NCBI RefSeq assembly: GCF_001904635.1
Contig: NZ_MRCB01000004.1
Location: forward strand, 124,001 to 188,000
Length of the DNA stretch: 64,000 nt
Direction of reading: 5' to 3'
DNA from: Hydrococcus rivularis NIES-593
GTDB taxonomy: Bacteria; Cyanobacteriota; Cyanobacteriia; Cyanobacteriales; Microcystaceae
Below are positions 53,682-61,189 of the stretch, piece by piece; the first letter of the stretch is position 1; each line of letters starts with the position of its first letter. Under the pieces are notes generated by a model that was not told the origin of the DNA, ran no database searches, and worked only from the letters and a program-made list of their open reading frames with translations. The translations under genes were made by a program, and so were the position numbers.

Positions 53682-54926
53682 CTAGCGCGATCGCCTACAA
53701 GTCAATAAGCGTTTCAATCGATCCAGAATTCCCAACGCAACCCGAACCAGCAAATGCTTAAAAACTAGCAGGCGATGGCGAAGGGTTGGAAGGCGCTGAA
53801 TATAGACTAGCCGCCTGATTGCGGCGGCTAGCTTTCCTTCGAGATTGAGAAAGGAACTGGAGACAACTGCGGCTCCCTTGCCCAAGGTCAGCATATCTCC
53901 CAAGTGCAAATAGCGGAAGGGCTGCAACCGCTTGCCTTGCAAAGCAGCCGCGAGGTTTTTTGCCGCCCGACTTGCCTGCTGATAGGCGGCTTGTGCCGTC
54001 GCGGGGACGGGTTGGCTGCCATTGCCAACATCCGCCAAATCGCCCAGAGCAAACACTTCTGGATAATCGACCAACTGTAGGGACGGATGGATGAGGAGCT
54101 TTCCGCGATCGCTTTTAGGGCAATCTAGGCGAGCGATCCAATCTCTGGCTTGAGTTCCCGCTGTCCACAGCACTAGATCGACTGGCAGCACGACGGTTTT
54201 GCCGTCCCGAACGACTGTCATCGAATCGGCTTCAATCGCTGTCACCTCGGTGAGGCGAGCGATTTTAATGTTGCGAGAGCGCAGCGCTCGGTAGGCAGCC
54301 TTGCGAACGCCAGATGGGAAGTTTTTGAGGATTTCCTCTCCCCTTTCGATTAAATGTACTTGTCCTCGCTTGCCCAAGCGATCGGCTAGCTTGCACGCCA
54401 ATTCCACCCCGTTAGCACCGCCGCCGATCGCTGCCAGACGAAGGCGCTGGCGATCGCTAGCTTCGAGAATTTTCAGTCTTGCCTCCAGACGTTCTACATC
54501 GGCAAGCGTGCGGAAAGTAAGCGCATGGGTTTGAACCCCAGGGATATTTGCCCAGCGATTCTGAGTCCCAACGGCGAGAACGAGATAGTCGTAGGCGAGT
54601 TCTGCGCCATCGTCGAGTACGACTTGACGAGTTTTGAGGTCAACGCCTCGAATGGTTTGCTGATAAAAAGCAATCTCGGTGCCGCCGAGTAGTTTCTGAT
54701 AGGAAGGAGCGATTTCCCAGGGTTGCAATTCTCCCGTAATCAGTTCGTAAAGCAAGGGCGTAAAAAGAAAGCGATCGTTTTGCTCGACCAGAATCATTTT
54801 GCATTTGCCCGCTCTCACCCAAGCAAAGCGACTTAAATACAGAGCCGTATATAAGCCGCCAAAACCGCCACCGAGGATGCAAATGCGGATTGGGTTAGCG
54901 ATCGTTGGTTTCACTTTGTCGCGCAT
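53682..54926 (-). CDS. Type II NADH dehydrogenase-like FAD oxidoreductase
   Basis: A 414-residue flavoprotein with an FAD-binding Rossmann motif GGGFGG near residue 19-24, the NAD-binding GGGANGVELA near 165, the mid-region TAGTQA (second FAD contact), and the FALGDLAD motif near 290. The architecture fits NDH-2, which oxidises NAD(P)H and passes electrons to quinone without pumping protons. Cyanobacteria have several such genes, some thought to sense redox state. The ATG at 54926 gives MRDKVKPTIANPIRICILGGG and overlaps the end of the preceding SGNH-like gene by 32 bases, so the two are probably translationally coupled. Confidence 0.88.
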   Translation of the reverse strand: MRDKVKPTIANPIRICILGGGFGGLYTALYLSRFAWVRAGKCKMILVEQNDRFLFTPLLYELITGELQPWEIAPSYQKLLGGTEIAFYQQTIRGVDLKTRQVVLDDGAELAYDYLVLAVGTQNRWANIPGVQTHALTFRTLADVERLEARLKILEASDRQRLRLAAIGGGANGVELACKLADRLGKRGQVHLIERGEEILKNFPSGVRKAAYRALRSRNIKIARLTEVTAIEADSMTVVRDGKTVVLPVDLVLWTAGTQARDWIARLDCPKSDRGKLLIHPSLQLVDYPEVFALGDLADVGNGSQPVPATAQAAYQQASRAAKNLAAALQGKRLQPFRYLHLGDMLTLGKGAAVVSSSFLNLEGKLAAAIRRLVYIQRLPTLRHRLLVFKHLLVRVALGILDRLKRLLTCRRSR

Positions 54927-55848
54927 CGACCCCAATTAATGGTTTTAGCTGTTCGACGAGCTGCTGCGCTCGAATTTTTCTGGCTTCTGGCAAGAGATGA
55001 TAATGGGTATCGGCAAATAAACTTGAATCGGTTTTAAGATTTAACGAGTCTTTTTCATAGATGAGGGGAGCAATTTTAGCCAGTTCTTGAGCCGTTTTTT
55101 TCACGCTAGCAATTGTTTTTTCGTCCTTGCTCGCGTAAACCCAGGGCAGCGACAGAATGAGTCTTCCTCCTTTTGCTTCCACTTCTTGACGAAATTGACT
55201 AATCCGCTCGATCGCATGGCTGGAAATGGGGCTATCGATTGGCAGTTGCCACCACTGACCGACTCGCTCTTTCGTGACTGTAGGGTCGCCGCGATCGCTC
55301 ACGGGATCGGAATAGTACCCCGTCATTTTTCCCCGCTCGACCCAATCTACCGCAGATTTGGTTAGCGCTCTCAGGCTCGGAATCCCAAGCAGCCAAACCT
55401 CTTGAGCGAGTTCTTTGGGTGGGATTCCGCCCAATCCCGGTCGGGCGATCGCCACGCCAAAACTAGCAGAGCGATCGCCCAAACCATTATCATCTAGCAG
55501 GATTAAATATTCGGGAATCAGCAGAACGATATCCCCAGAACGCACTTGGTCTATGACGCTCGGTAGGATTACGTCTAGACCGACGGGTCCGTCCAATCCC
55601 AGATTCACTACCGGAATTCCCAATCCCCTTTCGATCGCTTTGGAATCGATGGTGTAGTGAGCGCCTGACCCGCCAGTCACCAACAAGCGTCTGGGAGCTT
55701 GGATCTGAGCTGCTATTGCCATTTTGTCTTCATACATCTGACGCAGCCAGCTCAACTCGCCGCCGTAGTAAACGTTATAAACGAACCCTAACGACCACGC
55801 TGCACCCACTGCGATTAGGTAGGGAACAAGCCCAAGCAGTTTTCCCAT
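54895..55848 (-). CDS. SGNH-like exported protein of unknown function
   Basis: A 317-residue protein with an N-terminal membrane helix (about residues 7-25) and a soluble domain with weak SGNH features: nucleophile-like Ser61 in LLVTGGSGAHYTID, NLGLDGPVG, and an Asp-His pair in FADTHYHL near residue 280. It resembles the AlgJ-like protein at 44634-45848 in general plan but not closely. It may be an esterase of envelope sugars or lipids. Its 3' end overlaps the NDH-2 gene start. Confidence 0.68.
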   Translation of the reverse strand: MGKLLGLVPYLIAVGAAWSLGFVYNVYYGGELSWLRQMYEDKMAIAAQIQAPRRLLVTGGSGAHYTIDSKAIERGLGIPVVNLGLDGPVGLDVILPSVIDQVRSGDIVLLIPEYLILLDDNGLGDRSASFGVAIARPGLGGIPPKELAQEVWLLGIPSLRALTKSAVDWVERGKMTGYYSDPVSDRGDPTVTKERVGQWWQLPIDSPISSHAIERISQFRQEVEAKGGRLILSLPWVYASKDEKTIASVKKTAQELAKIAPLIYEKDSLNLKTDSSLFADTHYHLLPEARKIRAQQLVEQLKPLIGVDARQSETNDR

Positions 55849-56205
55849 TAGCCCTTAATAATTCTTAATCTCAATCATATCAACAACACTGGTTCGTGTC
55901 ATTGGCGATCGGGAGTCAGGAATCGTACAGACGCGATAGGAGCGCGCCTGTACCTAGTTATACCATTTTGGATGAAAGGATTTTGGATTGAGAAACCCTT
56001 TCTACGATTGAATTGTGTAAATTCATCTGTCGCCTTCTTATTTCAAATTGGTATTAGATCGATTACCTTAAATATTGGCTACAAATCTCTTTCCCCGTCC
56101 TCTCCTCTCCCAGTCTCCCCATCTCCGGGTCCCCCCACTCCCACCTATTTCTCACAGGAGTGATAGGCTAAAGATAGCAAAAAAATCCTTTTTTCTCGGT
56201 CAAAT
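55849..56205. other. Divergent spacer between the SGNH-like gene and a response regulator
   Basis: About 360 bases. It contains a possible short inverted-repeat element (55960-56054), followed by C/T-rich filler. The 45 bases just before the response regulator start resemble a stretch at about 63650-63715. Confidence 0.5.
55960..56054. repeat. Possible shortened relative of family B elements
   Basis: The ends ATACCATTTTGGATGAAA and TTTCAAATTGGTAT are imperfect inverted repeats like those of the family B elements, but the CCCTCTCCC core is absent and the length is 95 bp. The relation to family B rests only on the ends. Confidence 0.4.
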
Positions 56206-56877
56206 ATGCCTCTTTTGATCCTGATCGCAGATGACGATCCAGGAATTCGATTAGCCGTTAAAGATTATCTAGAACTCGCAGGATATTCGGTCATTACTGC
56301 TCAAAATGGACAAGAAGCGCTCTCCCTGTTGGAAACCTATCACCCTTACCTGCTGGTTTCCGATATCAAAATGCCAGGAAAAGACGGTTACGATCTCGTT
56401 AGGCAAGTGCGCCAACGTCCCGAATTCCGACTGCTGCCCGTTATCTTTTTGACACAGAGAAATACGACCGAAGAGCGAATTATTGGCTATCAGGCAGGAT
56501 GCGATGTCTATCTGCCTAAGCCCTTTGCAATGGAGGAACTGGGGGCAGTGATTCGCAATCTGTTAGAGCGATCGCAGATGATTCAGTCTGAAAGACAATT
56601 CTCCGATCGCCAATCTAGTCATAAACCTTTACAGGCACGAGAAGGAAACGAGCGAGTCCCTTGTGTCGAACCACCTCCCTCTTTCAAGTTTACTCAGCGA
56701 GAAGAACAGGTTCTGAGCTTACTGACGAAAGGACATTCTAATGCCGAGATTGGCAACGAGCTTCATTTAAGTCCTAGAACCGTCGAAAAGTACGTTAGCA
56801 GCCTTCTCAGAAAAACAGAAACTAGCAATCGAGCCGAATTAGTCCGTTTTGCTTTAGAGCACCATTTGGTCGATTAG
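56206..56877 (+). CDS. NarL-type response regulator
   Basis: A 223-residue transcription factor with a receiver domain (ADDDP at 8-12, phospho-acceptor Asp53 in VSDIKMPGKDGYDL, Lys in YLPKPFAMEEL), a 45-residue linker, and a LuxR-type HTH (FTQREEQVLSLLTKGHSNAEIG, LHLSPRTVEKYVSSLLRKTE). All phosphorylation residues are present. It is a clear paralogue of the regulator at 34341-34988, and both resemble the Ycf29 group. No sensor kinase is nearby. The ATG at 56206 is used. Confidence 0.9.
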   Translation: MPLLILIADDDPGIRLAVKDYLELAGYSVITAQNGQEALSLLETYHPYLLVSDIKMPGKDGYDLVRQVRQRPEFRLLPVIFLTQRNTTEERIIGYQAGCDVYLPKPFAMEELGAVIRNLLERSQMIQSERQFSDRQSSHKPLQAREGNERVPCVEPPPSFKFTQREEQVLSLLTKGHSNAEIGNELHLSPRTVEKYVSSLLRKTETSNRAELVRFALEHHLVD

Positions 56878-56886
56878 CCAGAGACT

Positions 56887-57375
56887 TTAAGGTTTTCTGC
56901 CATTATTTAAGTCGCTGACGTGATTCAACAACCCTTCACAGGCATCCAAGAGCAAATTGATAACTTTCTCAAAACCCTCTCTACCGCCATAATAAGGATC
57001 TGGAACTTCTTTGGCTTGATAGCGAGTAGCAAATTCACAGATTAACTTTACTTTGTCGCTATGTTGCTTCTGAGGGTCGAGAGCGAGAATATCCCAATAA
57101 TTTTCGCGATCCATTGCTAAAATTAAGTCAAATTTTTCAAAATCGTCAATCTGAAATTGTCTGGCCTTGCCTTTCATAGAAATCCCGCGAAGTGCTGCGG
57201 CTTCCGCCATCCGACGGTCGGGAGGAGAACCGATATGATAGCTCGAAGTTCCGGCTGAATCGCAAATAATTTCTTCGCTCAAACCTGCCCGTTCGATCAG
57301 ATAATTCATGATATTCTCTGCTGCCGGAGAACGACAAATATTCCCCAAACAGACAAAAAGTAATCTGTAAGCCAT
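56887..57375 (-). CDS. Low molecular weight protein-tyrosine phosphatase
   Basis: A 162-residue cytosolic phosphatase. The P-loop CLGNICRS (nucleophile Cys9, Arg15) is at the N-terminus, and the general acid Asp is in VPDPYYGG near residue 125. Bacterial members often act on tyrosine kinases that control exopolysaccharide export. The start at 57375 (MAYRLLFVCLGN) is chosen; the open frame goes further to 57432. It converges on the response regulator gene and is divergent from the OmpA gene. Confidence 0.93.
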   Translation of the reverse strand: MAYRLLFVCLGNICRSPAAENIMNYLIERAGLSEEIICDSAGTSSYHIGSPPDRRMAEAAALRGISMKGKARQFQIDDFEKFDLILAMDRENYWDILALDPQKQHSDKVKLICEFATRYQAKEVPDPYYGGREGFEKVINLLLDACEGLLNHVSDLNNGRKP

Positions 57376-57434
57376 AAATATCGGTTGAGTGCCATCAAAA
57401 TTAAGATTATAACCACAGTGGAGATCGCACACGA

Positions 57435-58070
57435 ATGCGATCGCTTAATTTTTTAAGCATATTTGCATTATTTGTAGGTTCATCCTGCTTTACCATTGCC
57501 TGTCATTCTCAGTCAGAAACTACTGAGTTGCAACCCCCTTTATCTTCTCAGCCTAAACCCGATCGTCTAACGGTTGAAAGACCAACGGTTCGACAACCAG
57601 AAATTCGGCAACCAAAAGTCGAAGCTCCCCAAGTTACGATTCCAGAAGTGCAAATTCCGGAAATCACTTTTCCTGGCATTCGCGTACAACAGGGTCAAAA
57701 TTCAACTGTTATTACTATTGCTGCTGATATACTATTCGATTTCGATCGAGCAACCCTTCGACCTGATGCCGAAGCTGCACTGCGACAAATCAGTGCTGCA
57801 ATTGCTAAACACTATCCCCAGAATCCGATGCAAATTCAAGGACATACGGATGCGATCGGAAGTGATTCGTATAATCAAGATTTGTCGGTGCGTCGCGCTG
57901 TTGCTGTCAAGCAGTGGTTGCAACAACAAGGAAATGTGGCTGCATCGCGCATGACTACGATCGGTTACGGTGAATCTAGACCTGTAGCTGCCAATACAAA
58001 GGCAGATGGTTCAGACAATCCTGAAGGACGACAAAAAAATCGTCGAGTGGAAATTGTCATTCGTCGCTGA
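57435..58070 (+). CDS. OmpA-family outer-envelope lipoprotein
   Basis: A 211-residue protein with a lipoprotein signal (hydrophobic segment and a lipobox ending TIAC, lipidated Cys near 24), a spacer of P-E-I/V-x-Q/P repeats (TVRQPEIRQPKVEAPQVTIPE...) at 45-80, and a C-terminal OmpA domain from about 98 (FDFDRATLRPDAE, IQGHTDAIGSD, GYGESRPVA, NRRVEI). The domain binds peptidoglycan, so the protein probably tethers the outer membrane to the cell wall. The first ATG at 57435 is only 60 bases from the start of the divergent phosphatase gene. Confidence 0.9.
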   Translation: MRSLNFLSIFALFVGSSCFTIACHSQSETTELQPPLSSQPKPDRLTVERPTVRQPEIRQPKVEAPQVTIPEVQIPEITFPGIRVQQGQNSTVITIAADILFDFDRATLRPDAEAALRQISAAIAKHYPQNPMQIQGHTDAIGSDSYNQDLSVRRAVAVKQWLQQQGNVAASRMTTIGYGESRPVAANTKADGSDNPEGRQKNRRVEIVIRR

Positions 58071-58225
58071 CAACGGAAGTAGTGAAAATGGTCAATCGTG
58101 GTGATAACAGGTCATTTTTCCTTAGCGATCGCGCCAGGGGTTGCTCAATTGTGACACAGCTATTTTACCTTGGGGATGATTCTGTGTTATTGGAAAGATA
58201 AGTTATCTACAAATTCAATTTCATA

Positions 58226-59353
58226 ATGTCTACCCCTCGTTCTGGATATACTTTACCCGTGTTTGCTTGTGCATCTGCGATCGCGGCGTTGCGCTATTTA
58301 CATCGAGACGAGATTGGAGATACGATTTCACTGGATTTAATCGAACCCGCCCAAATTGTTGAAATTTCCATCGAACAAGTCGCTCGTATTGGCGAAAATA
58401 GTGCTCTGGCAATTACTCGCAGCGATCCAGGGGATAATTTAGATTTAACTCGCAATACTCCGGTTTGGGCATTGGTAGAAATAGAGGTGCAGCGATCGCA
58501 TCCAGAACAGATTATCATTCAAGGTGGCGAAGGAGTTGGCAAACAAATCGATAATGAAGGGAAAGCGGCAATTTATAGTTACGCCCAACGGCTGTTACGA
58601 GAGAATCTGCAAAGACTCCTCAAACCAGAAGAGAAAATTCTCGTAACGATTATTTTACCGGAGGGGCGCAGGCTGGCAGAACGAACCTCCAATGAGGCTT
58701 TTGGCGTAGTTGAAGGGCTGTCTTTACTGGGAACGACAGGAATTTCTCAACCGTTGAGCGCACCGAGTCAGTTGGAAGCTTTTCAGGAAGAATTAACGAT
58801 TAAAGCAAAGCAATGCGATCGCTTGGTTTTTTGTGTAGGAGAAAATGGACTAGATTTAGCCCAGCAAATGGGAATTCACCCAGAACAATTAATTAAAACC
58901 GCGAATTGGTTGGGTTCTATGTTAGTTGCCGCAGCTATGCAACAAGTGCGATCGATTTTGCTGTTTGGCTACCACGGCAAACTGATTAAATTAGCAGGCG
59001 GAATTTTCCATACCCATCACCACTTGGCAGACGGACGCTTGGAAATTTTGACGGCTCATTGCGCTCAAATTGGATTGCCCACACCAATTTTGCAACAAAT
59101 ATTTACAAGTTCTACCGCAGAAGCCGCTTTGAAACTGCTGCGGGAGATAGACGAACGAGAGGGAAGCAATTGGGTTGAGCAAGTGTACGGCGCGATCGCG
59201 CAAACCATCGATCGCCGTTCTCAAGACTATATTCGCAAGCAAGCTGAAAAAGAAGTGCAAGTCGGTTCGATTTTATTTGACCGAAAGCGATCGATTCTCG
59301 TCAGTTCTCCGATGGGGAAAACACTGTTAGATCGCCTTCGCGCAAATAGATGA
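58226..59353 (+). CDS. cbiD: Cobalt-precorrin-5B (C1)-methyltransferase
   Basis: A 375-residue enzyme of the anaerobic cobalamin pathway that methylates C1 of cobalt-precorrin-5B. The N-terminus SGYTLPVFACASAIAALRYL is the cyanobacterial version of the CbiD start. It also has QGGEGVGKQ, the EGRRLAERTSNEAFGVVEGLSLLGTTG block and the GYHGKLIKLAGGIFHTHHH block. The protein length is normal. No other cob/cbi gene is in the window. The 155-bp upstream region has no sign of a cobalamin riboswitch. Confidence 0.93.
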   Translation: MSTPRSGYTLPVFACASAIAALRYLHRDEIGDTISLDLIEPAQIVEISIEQVARIGENSALAITRSDPGDNLDLTRNTPVWALVEIEVQRSHPEQIIIQGGEGVGKQIDNEGKAAIYSYAQRLLRENLQRLLKPEEKILVTIILPEGRRLAERTSNEAFGVVEGLSLLGTTGISQPLSAPSQLEAFQEELTIKAKQCDRLVFCVGENGLDLAQQMGIHPEQLIKTANWLGSMLVAAAMQQVRSILLFGYHGKLIKLAGGIFHTHHHLADGRLEILTAHCAQIGLPTPILQQIFTSSTAEAALKLLREIDEREGSNWVEQVYGAIAQTIDRRSQDYIRKQAEKEVQVGSILFDRKRSILVSSPMGKTLLDRLRANR

Positions 59354-59416
59354 AGAGAGAGGGAGGTGTAGGGAGTGTTGGTAGATTAAAATTATAAGCG
59401 GTCAGCGCCCGATAGT

Positions 59417-61066
59417 TCACGAATCTTCGATCACGAATTCAAGAATTTGACCGTAAGGACTGCCAAACTTCAACTGTACGCCCGACTCTAGAGAAATTTC
59501 TTGATGGTGAACTTTGTGCCATTCGCCAGCACAGTAAACCAACGTCCCGAAGCGAGAAAAATCTCTGAGGAAATAAGTGTATTGTCTATTAGCGGTGGAG
59601 GAAGTGTCTCGACAGATGATCTCGGCGTGTCGGCGACCAACCCATCTTTCCTGAAGCACCAAGTCGTTTTCTGGATGACGACCAACTCTCATCAATCCGC
59701 CATAAATTCGCCAAATCTTATCGCTGCGTTCTAGGGAATGAAGATAGGCAGCGGGAAAATCGTCGCGATCTACACTCGGTATCGTGGTTGGGAGTTGGGT
59801 AATTCCCTCCTCGATGGGTTGCAGCAGTTCGCCATCAAATTGGGGATGCATGTAAAGAATCGGCAGCGTCCAAGCAGGTTGATTGAATTTGTAGAGGGAG
59901 AGCAACTGTTGTCTGGCAACTCGGACTGCTTGGTCGATCGACAAGCGTTGCGCTAGGGCTTTAGTAAATGCTTGAATAAAACTTAATGCCTCGCGATCGG
60001 CAATGGAATCCCGCATCCCCAAAACGGCAGGGACTCCATGGTGAATTAAAACTTCTGCCAAACTGCTGCGCTCGATTGTCTGTTGTCCCATGCAGTCGGG
60101 TTGTGCGCCCCAGCAGGCGTTAAACACTGCTAGAATAACGCGATTGCGAACTAGAACTTGCGCCAGCTCCGTCCCATTCATGATGGCATTTGGTCCCAAA
60201 AATAACAAACCGCCATCGGGCGCGGGCATGCCATGACCTGCATAGAAAAGGACATTATACATTCCCGTATCTAAAGTGTCGATCAGTTGGGCTGGCGTAG
60301 GTTGTACGAGAGTGCGAACGCTAGCAGAAACCCGGAACGCCGAAGAGTTAATCGCGCTAGCCACGCGCGCTCCTTCTTCGATCGCTTGTGCCAGGGCGGC
60401 AGCTTCGGTTTCGAGTTGTAAGGTTTTAGAAGAACTGCGAATCGAGTCCGACTGAGTTTCTCGCGGATCTAGCGGGTTTTGGTCTTGTCCGAGCACTAAT
60501 AAAATATTGAGTGAGTCGCCCGATTGTTGAGGGGCTAGAGGATCTACATTACTGGTCGTTCGACTGAAGAGGATTTGAGGATCGAGAGAAATAGACTGTT
60601 TGCCCACTTCCGGTTGCATAATTTCCCACGGTAGCGGAATTAAATTAGGGTCGCGAATTTCTAATCGCACCCGCAGAAGTTTATTTTGTCCCATCGCCAT
60701 TCCCCGACTTTGGGCTAAGCTCTGACGGATGGGATCGTCAAACACCCACTGCCAGAGACTGATGCCTAACTCCTGCATCAGTCGTCCGCCATAGTTCTCT
60801 TTCGGACTAGAAAGCGGCAAGTTAAACGGCAGCAGAGAGGTAGAAGGGTCTCGGTGAGCGACGGGAATGTGAAATTCGCTTTGTAAGGAAAACATTTCCT
60901 GCCATGCCAGCCATTTTCGCGTTAAAGTTGGCGACCAAATTGAGTCATGATGAACGTAACCTCCCGGTAAGGGAGATTGAATTACCCAAGTAGCAAAATT
61001 TTCAGGTCCTGCTGAGGTCAAACGAGCGATCGCTAGACTGAGGCAGGGAATTTCCCTGACAGACAT
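59417..61066 (-). CDS. CHAT-domain caspase-like protease with a C-terminal FHA domain
   Basis: A 549-residue protein. Residues about 90-410 include a CHAT domain with the caspase-type dyad: His278 in LFYAGHGMP and Cys318 in VFNACWGA. Residues 456-545 form an FHA domain (RVGRHPENDLVLQERWVGRRHAEI), which normally binds phosphothreonine; here the usual Ser before R-x-H is glycine (GRRH). No signal peptide or membrane helix. It is transcribed after the PP2C protein gene, 123 bases apart, so a phosphorylation signal may be linked to proteolysis. The substrate is unknown. Confidence 0.88.
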   Translation of the reverse strand: MSVREIPCLSLAIARLTSAGPENFATWVIQSPLPGGYVHHDSIWSPTLTRKWLAWQEMFSLQSEFHIPVAHRDPSTSLLPFNLPLSSPKENYGGRLMQELGISLWQWVFDDPIRQSLAQSRGMAMGQNKLLRVRLEIRDPNLIPLPWEIMQPEVGKQSISLDPQILFSRTTSNVDPLAPQQSGDSLNILLVLGQDQNPLDPRETQSDSIRSSSKTLQLETEAAALAQAIEEGARVASAINSSAFRVSASVRTLVQPTPAQLIDTLDTGMYNVLFYAGHGMPAPDGGLLFLGPNAIMNGTELAQVLVRNRVILAVFNACWGAQPDCMGQQTIERSSLAEVLIHHGVPAVLGMRDSIADREALSFIQAFTKALAQRLSIDQAVRVARQQLLSLYKFNQPAWTLPILYMHPQFDGELLQPIEEGITQLPTTIPSVDRDDFPAAYLHSLERSDKIWRIYGGLMRVGRHPENDLVLQERWVGRRHAEIICRDTSSTANRQYTYFLRDFSRFGTLVYCAGEWHKVHHQEISLESGVQLKFGSPYGQILEFVIEDS

Positions 61067-61189
61067 TCTCTCTTTTTTACTGATTGCGCTATGAAAGTAT
61101 TGTTACACAGTCTCCTATGAATTCTGAATGCAGAATTCTAAATTCTCAATTGAGTAACTTGCTTGCCAATCGGTCATAATTATGATAAG

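Noticed and set aside
58071-58225. Upstream region of cbiD considered for a cobalamin riboswitch
   Set aside because: Only 155 bases and no recognisable B12-box or multi-stem structure.
58991-59260. An 89-codon minus-strand open frame inside cbiD
   Set aside because: It is antisense to a clearly conserved enzyme gene and lacks any domain features.
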